A stretch of 50,170 nt of DNA, taken from the NCBI GenBank assembly GCA_028285145.1, contig JANQQC010000056.1, positions 1-50,170 on the forward strand, given 5' to 3'. Under the pieces are notes generated by a model that saw nothing but the letters and a program-made list of their open reading frames with translations, did no database searches and was not told where the DNA came from. Numbering within the stretch: the stretch's first letter is position 1; each line of letters starts with the position of its first letter. This stretch comes from Hyphomonadaceae bacterium (GTDB lineage Bacteria; Pseudomonadota; Alphaproteobacteria; Caulobacterales; Hyphomonadaceae). Shown here piece after piece: positions 9,483 through 16,220 of the stretch. The position numbers and the translations under genes were made by a program.

Positions 9483-10321
9483 GATCCTGTGCCTCCAACA
9501 TTTGAAATTGTGGGTTCGCCGTTTCGCAAGATGACAACCTGCCCTGCGCCAACGCCTCCCGCATCCGGCAATAGGAAGTCATCCCGGCGGGAAACAACTT
9601 CTTCACCAGACGATAGAGCATCGCCAAGGCTGCGAAGCGCCAGTGTCAGATTGCCCTTTCGGCCAGCAAGTGTAATCAGCTCCGCATCATCAGGGCTCAA
9701 TTCGAGTGTTGCGACCCTGCCAACGACCGACTCACCTGTGTCGGTGGTCCGGAATGCCTGATCGATTGCAAGCACACGGACATTTTCGAGAATGGTCAGG
9801 ATTGCCTGAACCGCTTCTTCAGTGACCGGGTCTTCCTGTGTGAAAGTCAAAATGACATCGACCTTGTCGTTTGGAAGGATAAAGCCGCCGGACGCGGACT
9901 CTGCGGATATCTGAACGGACATGGCGCGCATGCCGGGCTTCAGCAGCGCAGCCATGTATCCGGTATCGCCTTTTTGAACGATCTTCTGCGGCAGAATTGG
10001 CTCGTTCTCATAGAACGGCGTGCGCACGACACTGCCTGAGACATCTTCGATCGCCGTTGGTTGAAGCTCTTCTGTGAAAAATTCAAGGTTCATGTAGCCG
10101 GAAGGCCAGTCGGCCCATTCGAGGTCTTCCGGTGTCAGAAGCTCGCCGACGACAAGATCCCTGTTGGTCACAAGAACCTTTGCAGAAGCGACTTCTACTT
10201 CCTTCTCCACAATGATCGGCTCGTCATTGGCCGAGTTGGCAGACAGGTTCCTGACAAGGAGCGCCGCGGCGATCGCAGCTCCGGCTGCGATGGCCAGGAT
10301 AATCAGACGCATAGGCGACAT
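9479..10321 (-). CDS. cpaB: CpaB/RcpC pilus assembly protein
   Basis: A 280-residue protein with one N-terminal membrane anchor (about residues 4-22) and a periplasmic SAF-like domain (the segment LVTNRDLVVGELLTPEDL). It is a component of the Tad machine that contacts the secretin. The start at 10321 (MSPMRLIIL) is preferred over an upstream in-frame codon because GAGAGGA lies six bases ahead of it and the hydrophobic helix then begins at the N-terminus, as in Caulobacter CpaB. About 100 bases separate it from cpaA upstream. Confidence 0.92.
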   Translation of the reverse strand: MSPMRLIILAIAAGAAIAAALLVRNLSANSANDEPIIVEKEVEVASAKVLVTNRDLVVGELLTPEDLEWADWPSGYMNLEFFTEELQPTAIEDVSGSVVRTPFYENEPILPQKIVQKGDTGYMAALLKPGMRAMSVQISAESASGGFILPNDKVDVILTFTQEDPVTEEAVQAILTILENVRVLAIDQAFRTTDTGESVVGRVATLELSPDDAELITLAGRKGNLTLALRSLGDALSSGEEVVSRRDDFLLPDAGGVGAGQVVILRNGEPTISNVGGTGS

Positions 10322-10423
10322 GCCGTGTCCTCTCTCTAAGCGCGCGCCACGCAAAAAGCAGCGCCTCTACAAGGTCAGTGCTCTCATAGCGGAGCTAACC
10401 CATGGTTAATGATGCCGGCCCAA

Positions 10424-10921
10424 TTAGCCGGCGATTACGGCCAGCAACGGGGCCTGCCCAATCGTAAAAAAGAGACCTGCCGCGATCGCAACGGCATAGG
10501 GGGCCCCTGCCCCGGCTTGAAGCGACGCAAACTGCCGTCCAGCCACATATCCCCCGGGCGCAACGGAACGGATTGGCAAAAGCAACACCGCCAGCACGCC
10601 ACCAAAAATGGCCGTCCAGAGAATAAAGGACAGCGCACCTGCCGGCCCTACCCAAATGAGAACAGCCGGGATCATCTTGGCATCCCCGCCTCCGAAGACG
10701 CCGGTGAAAAAGAGAGCCATGCAAATGGCCAGCGCGATGAGTGCAATCAGGAGGTGCCAACCCATCGTCATAAGCGGCAGGCCCGAAAAGATCAGTGCAA
10801 CAAGACCAAGTCCCGCAATCGAGGCATTCACCCAATTGGGGATGGTGAGTGTGGTGATGTCCTTAATGGCTGCGAAGAAGCAAAGGGCGACACACGCGGC
10901 GGCGAGAGCGAGACTGATCAT
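10424..10921 (-). CDS. cpaA: CpaA/TadV prepilin peptidase
   Basis: A 165-residue, six-helix aspartic peptidase of the A24 family, without the N-terminal methylase domain. The two catalytic aspartates are visible: D21 in KDITTLTIPNW and D79 in the GGGDAK motif. It should cleave the Flp prepilin after Gly13 and process the TadE/F pseudopilins at the inner membrane. It lies downstream of flp but is separated from it by a strong terminator, so it either depends on read-through or has its own promoter in the roughly 100-base gap. Confidence 0.94.
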   Translation of the reverse strand: MISLALAAACVALCFFAAIKDITTLTIPNWVNASIAGLGLVALIFSGLPLMTMGWHLLIALIALAICMALFFTGVFGGGDAKMIPAVLIWVGPAGALSFILWTAIFGGVLAVLLLPIRSVAPGGYVAGRQFASLQAGAGAPYAVAIAAGLFFTIGQAPLLAVIAG

Positions 10922-11022
10922 GTCATATCCTGTTGAAGGTCTGCCGCGAGGCTCACATGAATTTCCTAAGAGGGGCTTAGCAGCGGTAGTACCTCGGAAG
11001 GCATGTGATCCTCATACAGAAA

Positions 11023-11048
11023 GGGCCGCCAGGTTTCCCTGGCGGCCC
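11023..11048 (-). terminator. Rho-independent terminator of flp
   Basis: There is a perfect 11-bp stem (11023-11033 with 11038-11048) closed by a four-base loop, which reads GAAA in the transcript sense. On the minus strand the stem is followed by TTTCTGT. It lies 27 bases after the flp stop codon. This explains how the pilin mRNA can be much more abundant than the assembly genes behind it. Confidence 0.85.
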
Positions 11049-11074
11049 AGCCTGTCAATAAAGACAAGTCCGGC

Positions 11075-11242
11075 TTAGGCAGAAGCCATCTGACCGGCAA
11101 CGGCGTTAAACGTCGAAGCGGCGTTCGTACCAAGCGAGGTAACAGCCGTAATGATCGCAACAGCGATCAGAGCAGCGATCAGGCCGTATTCAATAGCCGT
11201 AGCGCCAGATTCGTCTTTGAAGAAACGAGCAAGGTTTTGCAT
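11075..11242 (-). CDS. flp: Flp family type IVb pilin
   Basis: A 55-residue prepilin, the structural subunit of the Flp/Tad pilus. The leader MQNLARFFKDESG is followed by the prepilin peptidase site (cleavage after Gly13). The mature N-terminus is ATAIEYG, with the conserved Glu at +5 and Tyr at +6, and then a hydrophobic helix to about residue 36. A GGGAG ribosome site lies six bases before the ATG. Codon use (GCT, CGT, TCT) is richer in T-ending codons than the neighbours, as in highly expressed genes. It is followed by a strong terminator. Confidence 0.96.
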   Translation of the reverse strand: MQNLARFFKDESGATAIEYGLIAALIAVAIITAVTSLGTNAASTFNAVAGQMASA

Positions 11243-11532
11243 TGGAAACTCCCATCATGCGTTACAATTTAGTCCCGAGCTCGGGTTTTTTTTCCCGGAA
11301 CAACGCCTTTCTACAGGAACGACCTAAATACCGCGTAAAGCGAAACAGATAATTCTATAATGTATGGTCGTTATTCGTTTACGTTTTAAACCCCGGAAAT
11401 TTCAGGCCTTTTTGATCAACCCGGATTCAATCCGGAAAAGCCTTTGCAGCGACCATGATGAAGCATGTCGGGCATTAAGAACCGCTCAACTTTCTTGGCC
11501 GATTTTGGCGGCTGACAGACAGGAGATGCGCC
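11243..11532. promoter_or_regulatory. Divergent intergenic region of flp, with leader palindromes
   Basis: This 290-base gap separates flp (leftward) from the secretin-domain gene (rightward). Next to flp there is a perfect 12-base palindrome CCCGAGCTCGGG (11274-11285), a run of eight T and then CCCGG (11286-11298). In the flp transcript the same CCCG could pair with either the upstream CGGG or the downstream CGGG. Bases 11330-11400 are AT-rich and include TATAAT at 11355-11360 on the plus strand. Promoters for both directions are likely here, but I cannot assign exact -35/-10 pairs. Confidence 0.5.
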
Positions 11533-11910
11533 ATGTCCAACCAACTTCTCAAAGCTGCGGCGCTCGCAGTGATCGCCGGCGCGTTCGCGATGTCAGCCTT
11601 TGCCAGCCAGCTGACCGTGGAAATCAACAAGACGAAGCCGCTGACAGTGGCTGGCCAGGCGTCCAGTATTGTTCTTGGAAACCCGGATGTCGCGGACGTG
11701 ACCGTGACAGATGCCAATCGCTTATTCATTACTGGCAAGGCGTTCGGGACAACAAACCTGATCATCTACAATATTGACGGACGCCAGATTTACAGCGCCG
11801 ATGTCGTTGTCACGACCAACTCCTCAAACCTTGTCAGCGTCGTCCGCGCCGGCAATGCTGAGGTGGTAGATTGCTCTCCCAGTTGCGGTCCCATGGTCGG
11901 CACCGAGTAG
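11533..11910 (+). CDS. Free-standing pilus assembly N-terminal domain protein
   Basis: A 125-residue exported protein with a Sec signal peptide (about residues 1-24, ending AFAS) and one small domain resembling the pilus-assembly N-terminal domain of CpaC. Shared patterns are NPDVADVTVTD against NPAIADAVVQTS and TNLIIYNIDGRQ against TNAIIFDAGGRQ. The tail holds a CSPSC pair that could form a disulphide. AGGAG lies seven bases before the ATG. It sits between flp and the TadE/F genes, so it is probably a periplasmic partner or regulator of the secretin ring. That role is inference; homologues are only known as domain-containing proteins. Confidence 0.82.
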   Translation: MSNQLLKAAALAVIAGAFAMSAFASQLTVEINKTKPLTVAGQASSIVLGNPDVADVTVTDANRLFITGKAFGTTNLIIYNIDGRQIYSADVVVTTNSSNLVSVVRAGNAEVVDCSPSCGPMVGTE

Positions 11911-11940
11911 CGGCGCACGAATTTCAAGAAAATTCGCTTT

Positions 11941-11984
11941 AGGGGGCTTACGGATCACGCACAAAAGCGTGTGATCATCCGTGT
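11941..11984 (+). promoter_or_regulatory. Shine-Dalgarno and start codon of tadE bridged by a hairpin
   Basis: The only purine-rich ribosome site before tadE is AGGGGG at 11941-11946, 38 bases from the ATG. Between them lies an imperfect inverted repeat: 11950-11953 pairs with 11979-11982 and 11954-11958 pairs with 11971-11975, with a three-base bulge. Folding this element would bring the AGGGGG to within about six bases of the start codon. No other in-frame start precedes the ATG before a stop codon at 11940-11942. Confidence 0.45.
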
Positions 11985-12530
11985 ATGGCGACCAACCAAC
12001 CCTTCCTTACTAGTCGTATCGCTCGCAGCCGCGCTGCCAGAGATACGCGCGGCGCAGCAGCCGTCGAGTTTGCACTGCTCGGTGCTCCTTTCTTTCTGAT
12101 GATCATGGGGCTCATCGAAATCAGCCTCATGTTCATTGCCAGTAGCATGCTGGACAACGCCGCTGGGGAAGCCGCTCGCCAGATCCGCACGGGCGAGGTT
12201 CAGCAGCGCGGCGATGATGCCACCGCTTTCCGGACCCTGGTCTGTGATGAACTCGCCGCCGTCGTGAAATGCGATTCCGGACTGAAGATTGATGTCAGGA
12301 CGTTCGGCTCGTTCTCTGCAACGACTTTCGTCGACCCCATAGATGAAGACACGGGCGAGTTTGCCGAGACCGAGACCTTCCAAGCCGGAACCTCAAGCCA
12401 GATTGTGGTCGTTCGCGTTTTTTATGAGTGGAAGCTGATCACGCCAATGATTGGTGTGCCGCTCGGTAATATGTCGAACAATCGCCGCCTGCTTCAGTCG
12501 ACCGTCGTATTCCGAAACGAGCCGTTCTGA
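11985..12530 (+). CDS. TadE-like minor pilin (pseudopilin)
   Basis: A 181-residue TadE-domain protein. A basic N-terminus of about 22 residues is followed by GAAAVEFALLGAPFF, a prepilin-like cleavage site with the conserved Glu inside a membrane helix. The rest is a periplasmic domain with two Cys (in LVCDELAAVVKCDSG) that may be joined. TadE/F proteins are processed by CpaA and are needed for Flp pilus formation. It is followed after nine bases by a second member of the family. The start codon has no ordinary ribosome site next to it (see the hairpin at 11941-11984). Confidence 0.88.
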   Translation: MATNQPFLTSRIARSRAARDTRGAAAVEFALLGAPFFLMIMGLIEISLMFIASSMLDNAAGEAARQIRTGEVQQRGDDATAFRTLVCDELAAVVKCDSGLKIDVRTFGSFSATTFVDPIDEDTGEFAETETFQAGTSSQIVVVRVFYEWKLITPMIGVPLGNMSNNRRLLQSTVVFRNEPF

Positions 12531-12539
12531 GGCCGAGCG

Positions 12540-13121
12540 ATGCGGAAAGCTCCCTTCTCCCTCTTCGTCCGCGATGAACGTGGGCTTTCTGCGATTGAGT
12601 TTGCCCTCATCGCACCCTTCCTGATTCTGGCGTTTCTTGGTGCAATGGAATTGTCAGCGATGACCAGCATGGACCGCAAGGTCAGTGCGGCCGCTGCAAC
12701 CCTCGGGGATTTGACCTCCCGGGACGACGAAATCGACAATTGCGAACTGAACGAGATGTTCGCTGCCACAAGCCTGATCTTCCAGCCGGAAAGCACGGCC
12801 AATGCCCAGCTTCGGCTGACAAGCATCCTCAACGACGCAGGCACGCTTGAAATTGCGTGGAGCGAGGCCCGCGGCCCGAACGATGTCGCCGGTGAACCCC
12901 TCATTTCACCGATGACAGATGCCGAGCTCACTGCTCTTGGCCTGTCAGCAGGCCTCATCCCCGATGGGGAAGCAGCAATTTACACCGAAGTGCTCTGGCC
13001 GCATCAGAGCCTGTTCAATGCCTTTGGTCGGGTCGACTTCAATGGAAACCTGACTGACGACTTCCTGATCCGCCCACGCAAAGCGACCGAGATCACGCGC
13101 GATACCACTTCGACCTGCTAG
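12540..13121 (+). CDS. Second TadE/TadF-like minor pilin
   Basis: A 193-residue protein of the same type as its upstream neighbour. It has a short basic N-terminus, then the prepilin-like segment GLSAIEFALIAPFLI with Glu in the membrane helix, and a periplasmic domain of about 150 residues. By position and length it is TadF-like, but TadE and TadF cannot be told apart safely by eye. Its stop codon shares CTAG (13118-13121) with that of the convergent MFS gene. No TadG is present in this window. Confidence 0.85.
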   Translation: MRKAPFSLFVRDERGLSAIEFALIAPFLILAFLGAMELSAMTSMDRKVSAAAATLGDLTSRDDEIDNCELNEMFAATSLIFQPESTANAQLRLTSILNDAGTLEIAWSEARGPNDVAGEPLISPMTDAELTALGLSAGLIPDGEAAIYTEVLWPHQSLFNAFGRVDFNGNLTDDFLIRPRKATEITRDTTSTC

Positions 13122-14626
13122 TCTGAGGCGCGCTCAAGCACAGACTTATCATCCCTCACGCCCAGCAGAATGATCAGGCCGATCAGGAACATGAAACCAA
13201 TTCCGCTCATGCCGATGCGCTGGTTGCCCGTTAGCCAGGTCAACAGGCTGACAACGCCGGGGCCCATCCAGACGGTCACTGTTCCCGCAATGGCGTAAAG
13301 GCCGAAGAACTCACCGATCCGCTTTGGCGGCGCAATGTGGACCAGCATGTAACGACTGGAGCTGATCGAGGCGACAACAAAGATCGCGACGGGAATGATG
13401 AAGCTGAGATAGACAACGTCTGCCAGCGTATCGAAGAATGGGCTGGCCCAGATGGACTCCCCTGCTGGCACGAGCCCGAACCACAATGAGTTCGGCGTGA
13501 TCGATAGCTGCGCGAAGAGCAGCACAACCAGCATGGTGATTTCGATGATCAGCGCGCGGCGTGGCCCGAATGTGCGATCCAGTAATCCTCCTACAAAGCC
13601 GCCAATCGCTCCGAAGATGAGCCCCATCAGGCCAAAAATTAGAATCTCGACGCTCGACCAGCCAAAGAACGTGCCGGCGAATACAGCGCCCAGCGTCAAC
13701 AAGGCCGCCATCGCGTCAGCATAGATTGTCCGCGCCACGAGATAGCGCATCACATTGGGATGCTCGCGGAACAGGCCGACGAGATAGGACAGGAAGACTT
13801 CGATGCGCTGGCCAATGCTCTGCCGCCCCTCCGACGCGCGCGCCTCGCCCTGGAACAGGTCCGCCGCCGAGCTTTTCCAGCTTTTGCCGGTGGAGACGTT
13901 GTCCGGCATGTACAAAAAAAACGGAATAATCAGCACCGCCATCCAGACGGCGATGAACGGCCCGGCAAATCGCTGGGCTTCATGCGCCTCGCGGTCGAGC
14001 GGCAGGATCGGCTCCTCCGGAATGAACGGAAGGTCCAACTGACCGGGCAGCAGCAGGCCAATCAGGAAGAACAGAATGATGCCGACACTGAGCACATTAC
14101 CCATGGCGAGCCCAAGCCCGGAAATATAGGGTAAGGCCTCCGGCCGGCCGGCATTTGGCAGCATCGCATTGTGCAGCACTTCGGAATAGCCGTAGCAGCA
14201 ATAGGCGGCCGCGAGGATCGCCATGGTTGACCAGATCCTGAAAGGACCATCCGGTGTCGACCACCACAGCAGCGCCGAGCACATGACAAGCATAGCGATA
14301 AACGCAGCGATGGGCGGCTTTCGCCGCCCGGCCTTGTCTGCGATCACGCCGAGGAATGGAGCCGTCAGAGCCGTCACAATGCCGGCAAGAGTGATGGTCA
14401 GTCCGGAAAGCGTCAGCCCTCGTGCGTCTCCGCCAACGATCACATCTGCGAAGTACGGCGCGAAGATGTAGATGACAATCATATTGTAGTACGGGTTGCG
14501 CGCGCCCTCGAAGATCGCCCAAGCCAGCCCCTTTATGCCGAAAGGGCCGCCCGTCACGGTCGGCAGATCAGGATCGGCGGTTTCCGCGCGCAGCGGATCG
14601 TCGGCAAGGACCGGCGGTTGGCTCAT
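13118..14626 (-). CDS. MFS transporter of the UMF1/Atg22-like group
   Basis: A 502-residue, twelve-helix inner-membrane carrier. After a 35-residue cytoplasmic N-terminus the first helices hold the pattern GVIADKAGRRKPP, the MFS loop 2-3 motif. A large central loop (about residues 190-250) carries charged residues, and a second MFS motif-like DRTFGPRRA follows in the C-terminal half. The start at 14626 has a GGGAGG site seven bases upstream. The substrate is unknown. It converges with the TadE/F genes and has no metabolic neighbour that hints at its cargo. Confidence 0.87.
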   Translation of the reverse strand: MSQPPVLADDPLRAETADPDLPTVTGGPFGIKGLAWAIFEGARNPYYNMIVIYIFAPYFADVIVGGDARGLTLSGLTITLAGIVTALTAPFLGVIADKAGRRKPPIAAFIAMLVMCSALLWWSTPDGPFRIWSTMAILAAAYCCYGYSEVLHNAMLPNAGRPEALPYISGLGLAMGNVLSVGIILFFLIGLLLPGQLDLPFIPEEPILPLDREAHEAQRFAGPFIAVWMAVLIIPFFLYMPDNVSTGKSWKSSAADLFQGEARASEGRQSIGQRIEVFLSYLVGLFREHPNVMRYLVARTIYADAMAALLTLGAVFAGTFFGWSSVEILIFGLMGLIFGAIGGFVGGLLDRTFGPRRALIIEITMLVVLLFAQLSITPNSLWFGLVPAGESIWASPFFDTLADVVYLSFIIPVAIFVVASISSSRYMLVHIAPPKRIGEFFGLYAIAGTVTVWMGPGVVSLLTWLTGNQRIGMSGIGFMFLIGLIILLGVRDDKSVLERASD

Positions 14627-14723
14627 CAGGTTTCCTCCCGTCGCCCGGGAGTCCACGAGCGTTCAACTGAACCCTGCGATATTCATCGCGGGATGAAAAG
14701 TCTGCCGCACAGGCAAGCCCGGT

Positions 14724-15194
14724 TTAGCGACACCAGTCCGGACGCATACCATTCTCAGCCTTGCGCTGCGCCAACCCCTCCCCTGCGAGCCGCCAACCGA
14801 TATGCGTTCCGTCGAGCCAGACATGGGCGCGTGTCCGCCCATAAGGGTCTGTGCCCTCTGGCAGGAACGTGACCGTCTTCCCGGCAGCGAACAGATCCTG
14901 AGCGCGGGCCTCGACGGCAAGACCCAGCGCATTCTCCTCCGAGCATTGCGCCGCTTCGCCGCTTTCGGGAGAATCCCATCCGATCAGCCTGAGGCGAATG
15001 CGCTGCAAACCGCGATCGGTCAGCCTTTGCAGTTCGAATGTGTCACCATCGACCGCGAAGACATCCCGGGCCGGGGCGGACACACATCTGGAATTACCAA
15101 GACAGAGATCTTCAGGCTCTGGTCCGGCAGTGCTCTCCGCGCCCCCACACGCGGCGAGGCCAGCAAGAACAGGCATGATTAGGGTGAATCGCAT
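14724..15194 (-). CDS. Thermonuclease-like (SNase) lipoprotein
   Basis: A 156-residue protein with a lipobox (LAAC, Cys near residue 16) and a staphylococcal-nuclease-like domain. Visible signatures are VDGDTFEL, RLRLIGWDSPES (metal-binding Asp region) and DPYGRTRAHVW (catalytic Arg region). It would be a membrane-anchored periplasmic nuclease. The start at 15194 is chosen because the lipoprotein signal begins there; its ribosome site is weak. Upstream lies the 592-base non-coding region, which must hold its promoter. A catalytic role is likely but not shown. Confidence 0.82.
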   Translation of the reverse strand: MRFTLIMPVLAGLAACGGAESTAGPEPEDLCLGNSRCVSAPARDVFAVDGDTFELQRLTDRGLQRIRLRLIGWDSPESGEAAQCSEENALGLAVEARAQDLFAAGKTVTFLPEGTDPYGRTRAHVWLDGTHIGWRLAGEGLAQRKAENGMRPDWCR

Positions 15195-15267
15195 GCCCAG
15201 ATGCTTCGGCTGCTGCCGGAACAAGTCAACCAATGACTGAGTTCTCCCCTGGCAAGGCCCAACCATT

Positions 15268-15352
15268 CCACAGACGAGCGATACTTGTGGAATACTTCGC
15301 GAATCGAGCGAATCAATCCCGACTCCCTCTCGACTCAAGGGAAAAGCGAATC
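15268..15352. promoter_or_regulatory. GANTC cluster with flanking TTCCACA inverted repeat
   Basis: Five GANTC sites (15301, 15310, 15321, 15332, 15348) occur in 52 bases; at this base composition one is expected per 250-300 bases. Just to the left, TTCCACA (15267-15273) and TGTGGAA (15286-15292) form a 7-bp inverted repeat. GANTC is the CcrM methylation site and the sequence read by GcrA in promoters of related bacteria. It could serve the leftward nuclease gene, a rightward non-coding transcript, or both. Confidence 0.55.
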
Positions 15353-15499
15353 AATAGTTAACAGACCGCAGCAGAGGTCGGGAGCAAACCCGGAAGACGC
15401 GGCGGGAAGCACATTGCGTCCGGAGGGACCAGACAGGAACGCAGACGCCAGCAATGACAGAAGCGGGACAGGACGGAAACAAAGGGATCAAAACGCGCA

Positions 15500-15750
15500 A
15501 TGTCCGACGCGACAGGCTAGACTGGCGCGAAGGGGCCGTAACTGCGACCGGGGCGCGATCCGAAACGCAGCGTGGGCGGTGCGATCTTTGATCAGCCGGC
15601 CTCGAGAAGCCGGAAAGTCCTTCGGGATCGTATGGCTCGGTGTCAGTAAGGACCGACAGTCGAGTGCTAGCACAAGGACTTGGTTAGTCTGATTCGAACT
15701 GAAACCAAACGGGAGCGCGGGCAGCAATGCCCGCGTTCTTGCGTTTGGGA
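15500..15750 (+). ncRNA. Candidate structured non-coding RNA
   Basis: Several perfect short helices are nested here: CCGGC/GCCGG around 15597-15613, AGTCCTT (15616-15622) with AAGGACT (15674-15680) or with AAGGAC at 15648, TTGGTT (15680-15685) with AACCAA (15703-15708), and the terminal hairpin at 15705-15748. The last two compete for the same CCAA. The ends are unknown and no family is recognised. Expression and strand are inference from the position of the T-rich tail. Confidence 0.3.
15705..15748 (+). terminator. Two-step hairpin, possible terminator
   Basis: An outer 7-bp stem (CCAAACG at 15705-15711, CGTTTGG at 15742-15748) encloses an inner 7-bp GC stem (15716-15722 with 15729-15735, loop AGCAAT). 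The inner stem is followed on the plus strand by TTCTTG and TTT. It could end a rightward RNA. It lies downstream of the leftward gene that ends at 15787, so it may also serve that gene, although the minus-strand T tract is poorer. Confidence 0.5.
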
Positions 15751-15786
15751 GCATGCTTGAGGGGGTGCGAGCGCGGATAAGCGCGA

Positions 15787-16140
15787 TTAGCCGTCTTTCA
15801 GCTCTGCTTCCCACCAGGCCAGCAATGCAAGACGGGCCGGGGTATCAGGCAATTGATCAACGGCTGTCTTGAACGTGTTGGCCGTGCAGGCCCGAATGAT
15901 CACGGTCTGCATCGCGGATGAGCCATGATTGCGCCGGCACAGATCGCGACTGACCTCGCGCAGGGCGGCCGCAGACTCAGCCAGCTGCGCCTCGCTTTCG
16001 AATACTTCCGGCACGGACACGGCCTTGCTCAAGGTCGACTGCGTAGATCTCGCCGCCGTGTCATAAGTAAACCGGTCAGCCACGGCTGGAGCCGCAGATA
16101 CGGCCAGCGCCAGTGTGGAGGCGGCGATTAGCTTGCGCAT
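15787..16140 (-). CDS. Small exported protein, UrcA-like
   Basis: A 117-residue protein with a clear signal peptide (cut near AVAD, residue 22) and a mature helical domain carrying two Cys in the pattern LCRRN...IRACTANTFKTAV. This resembles the short UrcA-type exported proteins common in Caulobacterales, in which two Cys and a C-terminal Ala-Val helix recur; the match is loose. A GGGAGA ribosome site precedes the ATG. The function of such proteins is not established. Confidence 0.65.
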   Translation of the reverse strand: MRKLIAASTLALAVSAAPAVADRFTYDTAARSTQSTLSKAVSVPEVFESEAQLAESAAALREVSRDLCRRNHGSSAMQTVIIRACTANTFKTAVDQLPDTPARLALLAWWEAELKDG

Positions 16141-16220
16141 GGTGTTCTCCCTATCCGATCAGGGAACCATAGCGCGCGTCCAGCCGCTCGTGAAATCACA
16201 CCCGCGCGAGATCGGCAGGG

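Larger units (their letters stand above)
15195..15786. other. 592-base stretch without a credible gene
   Basis: No frame here has both a ribosome site and gene-like composition; the longest open frames give Arg/Ser-rich nonsense. The left part (15268-15352) contains an inverted repeat and a dense group of GANTC sites. Bases 15360-15490 are purine-rich on the plus strand and contain nothing I recognise. The right part (about 15500-15750) is rich in nested inverted repeats and ends with a hairpin and a T-rich tail. It does not resemble tmRNA, RNase P RNA or SRP RNA at their conserved positions. Confidence 0.7.

Noticed and set aside
15267-15352. Replication origin
   Set aside because: GANTC and TTCCACA motifs are suggestive, but the region is not AT-rich, there are no good DnaA boxes and no origin-linked genes nearby.
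15285-15692. A 135-codon plus-strand frame in the gene-free region
   Set aside because: Arg/Ser/Asn-rich, no ribosome site, no domain, and overlaps strong inverted repeats.
15400-15760. tmRNA, RNase P RNA, SRP RNA or 6S RNA
   Set aside because: I found no tag reading frame ending in an Ala-Ala stop, no encoded CCA, and none of the conserved core sequences of these RNAs; GGAAAGTCC at 15612-15620 alone is not enough for RNase P.
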